From positions 1-27,742 of the forward strand of contig VDMD01000228.1 of NCBI GenBank assembly GCA_007026445.1: a stretch of DNA of 27,742 nucleotides. The letters are read 5' to 3'. This document shows, one piece after another, positions 21,093-27,742 of this stretch. The translations under genes were made by a program, and so were the position numbers. The DNA comes from Schizophyllum amplum (taxonomy: Eukaryota; Basidiomycota; Agaricomycetes; Agaricales; Schizophyllaceae). The notes under the pieces were generated by a model. It ran no database searches and was not told the origin of the DNA. It saw only the letters and a program-made list of their open reading frames with translations. The stretch's first letter is position 1. Every line of letters starts with the position of its first letter.

Positions 21093-21348
21093 TGCTGCGT
21101 AAAAAATCAAGAAAAAGCGGCTGATATATGTATGCCAGTAGATGTTTTTGTGATTCGGCGGTGGCGCAAAGGCGAGCGATTGTGATGACGGTCGGCGTCA
21201 AGACGCGGTTGAACGCGAGTGTCCAAGCGTCCGCGTGCACCGGCCTTCGCGGCAAACAAATCACCTGCCGTCACGTGTCGAGGAGCGTGTCTGCCGTGTG
21301 GCGCGTCGCGTCCTGAGTCCTGAGTCCAGAGTCCTGACACAAACGACC
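21093..21348. promoter_or_regulatory. Bidirectional promoter, Spc7 and kinesin-6, with ACGCG cores
   Basis: The 256 bp between the two divergent ATGs contain four MCB-like cores: ACGCG at 21203-21207 and 21213-21217, and the reverse CGCGT at 21302-21306 and 21307-21311. In ascomycete yeasts this core is bound by MBF (Mbp1/Swi6 type) for G1/S expression. Use of the same element here is inferred, although both genes act in mitosis. Confidence 0.5.
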
Positions 21349-24300
21349 ATGGCCACCCGTCCAACGACCCGCGCACGCACCAAGACCGCAACGACGCCGG
21401 CGGCACCGGCTGCTCCAGCTCAGCCGGCCCGCACTACGCGGTCCAAAGCTGCAACACCAACGCCGGCAGCCGGCGCCACCACCTCAAGAACCACGGCCAC
21501 CAAACCCGCAGCTGCAAGGACTACAGCGGCAGCGGCAGCAAGGACTGCTCCGGCGCGGAAGCCACTGCTGAACCGAAATCGAGACGATGGCAAATCAGCT
21601 TCTCCATCGCCTCCCCCAAGCAAGGCGTCGAGCAAAGCCGCACCAGCGTCCAAGACCAAGAAGGCCAATGCAACGCCGGAGCCCCAGCGGGAGTCCATCA
21701 TGGTGCGTGTCTGCGTCTTTTGCAGTATCTTCCCTAATCGTGCAAACAGGCGTATCTGCGAATCCGACCCCATCTCAATGACGAGGAGCCGACAACTGCG
21801 CCGTATCTCACCCCGTTGTCTGACACCTCGGTCCAGATGTGCGATCCTAATCAGGAGCTGAACAGCGCATCTCGGTTCCGTCCATCGAGCCTGCCCCAGT
21901 CGTGCAACTACACCTTCTCGCATGTCTTCAAGCCGGAGACTACCCAATCGGACTTCTTCTCCAGCACGACCCTTCCTCTCGTCAAAGGCGTTCTGGAAGG
22001 CCAGAACGGTCTGTGTTTTGCATATGGCCACACGAACTCTGGGAAGACTGTGCGTGTATACGTTGCCATATATTCACCTTACTCACAAACACACACAGTA
22101 CACTGTGCAAGGCGGCGTCCAGCAGGGAACTGCAGGCATTCTTCCTCGCGCCGTGGACGTCATCTTTAATAGCATCGATGGGCTACAAGGAGAGGGCAAG
22201 GTAAGCACTGATTCTTGGATATTTTGTCCTCATTGTAACACCTTCACAGTACCGGCCGCTGCGTCTGAACAGCGTCGAGTTGGCGGATCCCAAGGATAAT
22301 CGACCACTCCCATTCAAGGCCGAACCTGCTTTGGCGCAGGCTCTGGGACAGCAGTCACCCAACAGTGCGAGTCCCGACATCGACGTCGATTCTACCGTAC
22401 TCGACGTGGACCGCAACTACGAGTACAACGTCTGGGTCTCGTACGTCGAAGTCTACAACGAAAAGGTGTACGACCTTCTGGAGTCCGGCAACGAGGGCAG
22501 CGGCATTCCTCGACCGAACACCGTCGTGACGCGGCGTGCGTTGCAGTTGAAGGCATGCCCCTCGTCCGACGGGGACGAGGCGACATCACCCGGTAAATAT
22601 ATTCATGACTTGCGCCAATTTCGAGTGTCGAGCGCCGCGGAGGCCAAGTCCGTCATCAGAATGGGCCAACTACATCGCCGCGTCTTCGGTACACTTGCGA
22701 ATCGACAGAGTAGTCGCAGTCATGGTATGGTCATCATCAAGATCGTACGCGGTCATCGCGGCGAGCGCAATGTACGTGTACTCGACGTCCGCCGGACTGC
22801 CCATCGCTGACTGTATCTCAGGACCCCACCTCCCTCCAGGTGTCTCGCCTCACATTCGTCGATCTCGCCGGCTCCGAGCGCACGAAGAACACCCAGACTC
22901 AAGGCGACCGCCTCCGGGAGGCCGGCAACATCAACAAGTCCCTCATGGTCCTCGGCCAATGCCTCGAAGTCATGCGCGCCAACCAGCGCCGTCTCGCCAG
23001 CAGCCTTGCCGATACTGTCAGCCGGGATAACCGGCTGGACACGCGCGAGGTCAAGAAGCACCTCGCACTCGTGCCATTCCGCTACAGCAAGCTCACCGAG
23101 GCGCTCATGGACTACTTCGTCGGCGACGGGCGCACCGTCATGATCGTTAACATCAACCCCTACGACACCGGCTACGACGAGAACTCGCACGTCATGAAGT
23201 TCGCCGCGCTTGCGCGGGAGGTGTACATCACGCCCGCGCCGGCCCCCGTGCAGCGGCTGCCGCCAACGCCGGAGGAGCCGGCAAAGCGCGACGTGGGGCC
23301 GGGGAAGACGGCGGGAAAGACGATTAAGCAGCTGGGTCCGCTGACGCTGAAGGGTGCGGACGTCGCGCCGCGGCCGTACACGCGCAAGGTGACTATCTCC
23401 ATGGGCGGGGACGGCAAGAACGCGCGGCCGGTGGAGTCGACCTACGAGGTGCTGGAGGAAGACGCGCCGAACGATGGCGAGCCGGAGGACGAGGCGGAGG
23501 ACGACTACATCTACCCGCTCGTGCAGTCGCTGTTCGACCAGATCGAGGATCTGCAGGCGCAGGTGTTTGCCCTCAATGTGCGATGCTATGAGATCGAGGC
23601 GGATACACGGGACGAGGTGATGCGCGAGATGGAGCAGAGGATGGCGGATATGGAGAACATGTACAAGCGGCAGCTACTCATGGAGGTGCGCGTTTTGAGA
23701 GGTTTGCCGTAGTCTGGTGCTGACTGCTGGGATGCAGAGGGAGCAGAACGAGCTCAAGACGGATGCGAAGATCGACATGATGCGCAGCGCCGGCATCTTT
23801 GCCAGTCCAACGAAGTCCACCTTCGGCAGCCCCGTCAAGCGCTCATTCCCTAACCCGCCGCGCCCACCGTTCCCGGCCCCGCGCACGCCCAGCGAGGCAG
23901 AAGAGGAAGATGTGGAGATGAGTTTGGTGAGAAGATATTGTGGCAAACCACCTCCTTCACCGCTAACCCATACCCCATAGATCGAAGAGGAGGAAGAGTC
24001 CTCCGACGAAGATAATGACAGCGATGACGATGATGATGAGAGCATGCGCTCCCGCTCCGAGTCGCCGCTCGCTCGCAAGAGTCGCGAGGCTCCCCTAGCG
24101 CGCCAGAGCCGCGGCTCCCGCATCGTGCGCGAGTCCGGCGCCATCTACGTGCACACCCCCATCAAGGAGCCTCCCGCGCCGCCCATGGTCCCGTCCGACA
24201 CCGAGGATGCAGAGTCTTCCGACGAGGAGGGGGCACCCACGGAAGACACGGCCAGCACGGCGGGGGGATGAGGACGAGGACGAGGAAGAAAGCGAATATG

Positions 24301-24943
24301 GCGAGGAAGAGGGAGGAAGAAGAGGACGATGACTACAATGAGGATGAAGAGGAGGAGACGGAGGAGGAGTGGGAGCCGGCGAAGACGCCGAAAGCGAAGG
24401 CACCAGCCAAGGGGGCGACTGCGAGCGGCAAGAGCGCATCCACTGCCAGCGGTAAGGGCGCATCGACGGCGAGTGGCAAATCCGTGGCGACTGGCAGCGG
24501 GAAATCGCGCGCAAAGCCCAAGGGCCGCGTGACGAAGTTGGCCGAGGACCTTGACGATTTGAGCATCGGGGGCAGCAGCCTGGCAGACGAGTCGATGGAT
24601 GACATCGTGCCGATCAAGAAGAAGGGCCGTGGATCGGCTGCAACGGAAGCCAGCGTCGACGGAGCTTGATAACATTTTCGGCGCCCAGCAAGAAGAAGCG
24701 GTGAGTATCTTGTTTCTCTTGCGGTTTCTTTCCTTTCTTCGTGATGCAGACTTTTCGTCGTTCGCATCAAGGCTCAGCCATCTTCCAAGTTGGCTATCAC
24801 GATACTGACTAGCCCGCAGACAACTGGGCAAGAACCGCGTCCTGAACGAGGATGAGATTGAGCAGGCGGCTTGGGCGGTCGAACACCAGGCCTTGCCCAA
24901 GAGCAGCAGTATCCGACGTCTGACAATGCCGCATGGCCTATAA
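21349..24943 (+). CDS. Kinesin-6 family motor (KIF20/KIF23-like), frame breaks in tail
   Basis: Plus-end mitotic motor of the MKLP family, expected at the spindle midzone. Exons 21349-21702, 21750-22049, 22099-22200, 22250-22771, 22822-23685, 23738-23926 and 23981 onward are in frame. An Ala/Thr/Lys-rich N-terminal extension of ~115 residues precedes the motor. Motor motifs are the P-loop GHTNSGKT (211-218; the NSGKT form is typical of kinesin-6), switch I NRQSSRSH (403-410) and switch II VDLAGSER (439-446). Between switch I and the P-loop is a long insert, as in this subfamily. A neck/coiled coil (SLFDQIEDLQAQVFALN) and an acidic tail follow. The frame first stops at 24271 (873 residues), but tail coding potential continues: acidic EEEEDDDYNEDEEEE, TASGK repeats, ELDNIF, then SKKKRQLGKNRVLNEDEIE after an intron at about 24702-24820, ending at 24943. 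Reading through needs about four single-base shifts near 24261, 24312, 24650 and 24681. Confidence 0.9.
24421..24510 (+). repeat. TASGK-type tandem repeat in kinesin tail
   Basis: Three to four degenerate copies of a 10-residue unit (A)SGKSAST, AGC-GGC-AAG rich, giving a basic Ser/Gly/Lys stretch between the acidic region and the C-terminal KR-rich segment of the kinesin. Confidence 0.7.
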
Positions 24944-25257
24944 TGTTGACGTTGCATGATTAGGATGAGGCTGCACGATTTGGATGAGGCTGCACGCCCA
25001 CACCATGGGCCTAGCTTACTTATTGGCAACGATACAATACGATGCGACTGACGAATACGACCTTGGATGAATCACCTACTTCTATATCTGTTTTTCCAGG
25101 TCCCACACGAGTAAGTGTGCGCTGTGGGTCCACTTCAGGCAATTGCCGGTAACCGGCCCGGCCGGTTCCGGCAGCCGGTTTCCCATATTCCAGCTTGGCT
25201 TCGTCGCTCACTCGTGCTCACCAGCACCAAGGATCCTTCCCCAGACTCGCGATCGCC
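24944..25257. promoter_or_regulatory. Upstream region of the MYND gene with a cluster of CCGG sites
   Basis: About 314 bp between the kinesin stop and the MYND-protein ATG. Six CCGG tetramers fall within 25146-25178, arranged partly as inverted CGG/CCG pairs such as CCGGTAACCGG. CGG triplets are the typical half-site of fungal Zn2Cys6 regulators; binding here is not shown. No gene is seen. Confidence 0.4.
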
Positions 25258-27042
25258 ATGAAAACCCCGTGGTACTCCCCATACACCCTACGAGATCGGC
25301 TATGCGGCTCACCTATGGAGCGGTACATGCGCGATCCCTTTTCAGCGAACAAGAGTCTATGCTCGGCGGCAGAAGCTGCGATGTGGAACGCGCTCGACCT
25401 CAACAACATACCATCACATTCGTTGGGTAGTCGCCCGATGAACGAGAAAGAAGCCATCGCTGTCCTGAAAGCACTCTCGGCTATGGACTGCTTCTCCCTT
25501 CTGATCAAAGACGCGAAGCCGCCCAAGCACATCTTGGATCGCGGCTGGTCCTTCGTCTGGAAGTGGATGCTCTACGTCAACCCCGAATCTGGAAACCTCT
25601 GCGATCCCCGCATCAGCCACTGCCTAGTCGTCGAGGTCATGACCAGGGTCTATCTCGCCCTTGCCTGCAGCACAGCGGGTTTGCGCGCCTTCTGGGCTGT
25701 CGACGACGCGTGTGCGATATTAATTCTGCTCTGGCTGCGTCTGCCGTCGACTGTACCTCGGCATCACCTCCCTTGGCTCACTGTGGCTGCACATGCACTC
25801 TCGCTTAACATAATAGGCGGGGAAGACCGCCGCGGTGCGCTCCTCCTGGCAGTGCGACAGCTCCTCGACGATGGTCCTGCACGCGTTGTCAGCGTCCTCT
25901 CGGAAGTTATGCAGGAGCTATTGGACGCGCCGACGCTGGATCTCGCGAAAGTCAAAAAACTCTTCGACACAGTCGCGCACTTCATACAAAAAGAGACGCG
26001 CATCTGCACCGATGGTGCTGTACTGCTGCCCATGATCAGGATTCTGCTTCGGGTCCCCTACGACTCTACAAACGCAGAATTGCTTCAAGTTTATAACACG
26101 TTCCTTGGTGTTTACCGTTCGGCTATCTCCGAGCCGTTCAGTCTCGCTGCGCTGGGCAAGCTGATCGACGCTGGTCTACTAGCCATAATGCTACACAGCC
26201 CACTGCCCCGCTACTTCGTCGAATATACGGACAACTTCATCGGCATCTACGTCACTCCGGCTCTCGTCTACCGCTCGTTTCTGCATATCTTCCGGCGCAG
26301 TCAGCAGAAGTTTAACCTGCCAACGAAGGCGCCCAGCGTCTTCATGTGGAACTGGAACGTGATGATGGCTACATATGCCCACGTCCAAGGTCTCAAAGAG
26401 GAAGCGGATCGTTATATGGAGAGTCGGCGGTACTGTCATGCGCGAGAGGTTCGTCATTGCTCTCCGTCAGCTCTTACGAATTGACCCTATTGCGCAAGCA
26501 GTGCCCCACGCCGAAGGACGATGCACTGAAGCTGAGATACTGCTTCTGCGGGAACGTGTTCTACTGCTCGAAAACATGCCAGGCGCGCGATTGGGAGGAA
26601 ATGCACCGCGAGCGTTGCGCTAGTAGGCGGGAAGACAGTAGGTACACTTTTACTAGGTGATACTGTGACTGACAGGGGTCTAGCCAGCGTTGCGAGTCGG
26701 TCGGATAGCGTCTGGCTGCAACAGATCACGAAATTGCATTTCGACCGCATGCGTGAGCAGGTGCGCGATACGCTGCTCCAACCGGCATACAAGGACTGCG
26801 TGGACATCCTCATCCTGGTTGATTGGACGAAGGCGTACTGTGAGGTCTCTATAAAGGAGCTATACGGTGCCCACAGCAACCTGTTCAGTAGGATACTCAT
26901 GCTACAGGCGAGCGTGCGGTTGGGCAGCTTGGCGATCTCTCCTACACTCTGTACCATGTCACTTGACCGATTCTTGGAAGGGACCTATGGGCCTCAGGCC
27001 TCGGACCCCAGGCCAACGGGATCCCTTCGAGCCTCTAACTAG
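25258..27042 (+). CDS. MYND-type zinc finger protein
   Basis: Agaricomycete-type MYND protein with a long alpha-helical N-terminal region and no SET signature, so probably not a methyltransferase; function unknown. Exons 25258-26448, 26499-26637 and 26684-27042 join in frame to 562 residues. The first exon (397 residues) is helical and Leu-rich. The MYND finger spans about 393-437 across the first intron: Cys393, Cys399, Cys412, Cys414, Cys420, Cys424, His433 and Cys437 (RYCFCGNVFYCSKTCQARDW). The second Cys pair is spaced C-x-C rather than the usual C-x2-C, so the fold may be slightly altered. The second intron (46 nt) was set by phase: donor GTAGGT at 26638, acceptor TCTAG at 26683, with an ACTGAC branch-like site. 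The C-terminal part (ITKLHFDRMREQVRDTLLQP, ILILVDWTKAYCEVSI) matches the usual tail of such proteins. Confidence 0.85.
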
Positions 27043-27356
27043 TAATAAGCACTGAGGCTTTGCAATATAAGTGTAGTCGGCGTTTTTTCTCGATACTTAG
27101 ATCAAGCTCAAGCAGACTGTGCACTGGCAAAAGCCTTAATTTCAAATGTACGTCGACGACGGCTCTAGAACTAAAGCAGGTGCACATGCTATGTAGCCCG
27201 CCAGAAAAATAGTATACCACAGGGAAACAAAGGGGTCTCCTTCGAAAGCGAATAAAGTAAGTCGTCAGGCGCAGGCGATGCGAGCGAGCAGGCTTCTGCC
27301 CTGCCAAAATTGTTGGCGGACCGCAGCAGCGGCTCTGACTGGAACGCGGCAGTCGC
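27043..27356. other. Convergent intergenic region
   Basis: About 310 bp between the stop of the MYND gene (plus) and the stop of the Gln/Tyr-rich gene (minus); it should hold both 3' UTRs. No coding signal or repeat was recognised. Confidence 0.5.
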
Positions 27357-27742
27357 CTACGACTGGAATGCTGCCGTCGCCGTCCGCTGCTGCAAATGAG
27401 CCGGTAACGTCGGCGCCACACCTGCACTCAACAGTCAGTCTTTGTCCCATCACTGATAATGCACAAACTCACCCTGCTGCTGTCCCTGATACCCCGCGCC
27501 CGTGACCGTATTCGCCACAGCGGCGACCGCGCCGGCATACGGCGTCGCGCCTGCGTATGGTGTCGCCCCCGCCACAGGCGTGCCCCGCCCCGACGACGGC
27601 TGCGCGGCCTGCGTCATGTTGTACCAGCTCGCGCCGTTGACGAAGAGGTTGCCCTGCTGCCCGTATTGCGCCTGCTGCCCGTACTGCGCCGCCTGCTGCC
27701 CGTACCCGGTCTGCGCCTGCTGCCCCTGGGCATAGGCCGGCT
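27357..27742 (-). CDS. Gln/Tyr/Gly-rich protein, 3' end only
   Basis: The C-terminal part of a gene entering from beyond the right edge. Exons 27473-27742 and 27357-27421 (intron 27422-27472, donor GTGAGT) read in frame about 111 residues to a TAG. The sequence is low-complexity: YGQQ repeats (GYGQQAAQYGQQAQYGQQ), then GNLFVNGASWYNMTQAAQPS, ATPYAGATPYAGA repeats and a terminal LQQRTATAAFQS. YGQQ-rich tails occur in several RNA-binding and transcription-related fungal proteins, but without the N-terminal part no family can be assigned. Confidence 0.7.
27660..27730 (-). repeat. YGQQ coding repeat
   Basis: On the plus strand it appears as repeated CTGCTGCCCGTA(C/T) units; on the minus strand it encodes three to four QYGQQA units in the partial protein at the right edge. 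Confidence 0.8.

Noticed and set aside
1..24943. A functional microtubule cluster (dynein, Spc7, kinesin-6)
   Set aside because: The dynein gene is 16 kb from the other two with unrelated genes between. Only the Spc7/kinesin-6 pair is adjacent enough to argue for shared control.

Overview
The window is nuclear DNA of a filamentous basidiomycete, most likely an Agaricomycete. Genes are dense and occur on both strands. Most are interrupted by 45-60 nt introns with GTNNGT donors, often preceded by a CTNAC-type branch site. The gene families fit this lineage: BTB proteins, a MYND protein, fungal Mgr2 and Spc7, and a dynein heavy chain that begins just upstream of its linker. No prokaryotic features, transposons, rRNA, tRNA or CRISPR arrays were recognised.

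Left part (1-8 kb): the 5' portion of a motor-half cytoplasmic dynein heavy chain gene (minus, running off the left edge); head-to-head with it the spliceosomal SmE gene (plus); an SAM-dependent methyltransferase (minus); a small TIM23-associated Mgr2/ROMO1-type inner-membrane protein (minus); and the peroxisomal RING ligase PEX10 (plus), which shares a short bidirectional promoter with Mgr2.

Middle part (8-16 kb): two tandem paralogues, each encoding two BTB units separated by a conserved Cys/His motif. Intron positions and phases repeat between the two halves of each protein, so an internal duplication preceded the gene duplication. Both genes have a pair of alternative acceptors between the halves that would switch between a single-BTB and a double-BTB product. 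They are followed by a Ser/Pro-rich disordered protein of unknown role (minus) and a membrane-anchored aldo-keto reductase (minus).

Right part (16-27.7 kb): the kinetochore scaffold Spc7/KNL1 (minus) stands head-to-head with a kinesin-6 (plus) over a 256 bp promoter with four ACGCG cores. Next come a MYND-finger protein (plus) and the 3' end of a Gln/Tyr-rich protein (minus, running off the right edge).

Two coding stretches, the first ~650 bp of the dynein gene and the last ~450 bp of the kinesin gene, contain clusters of single-base frame breaks while the rest of the same genes is clean. Local consensus error is the simplest explanation, but decay cannot be excluded from sequence alone.
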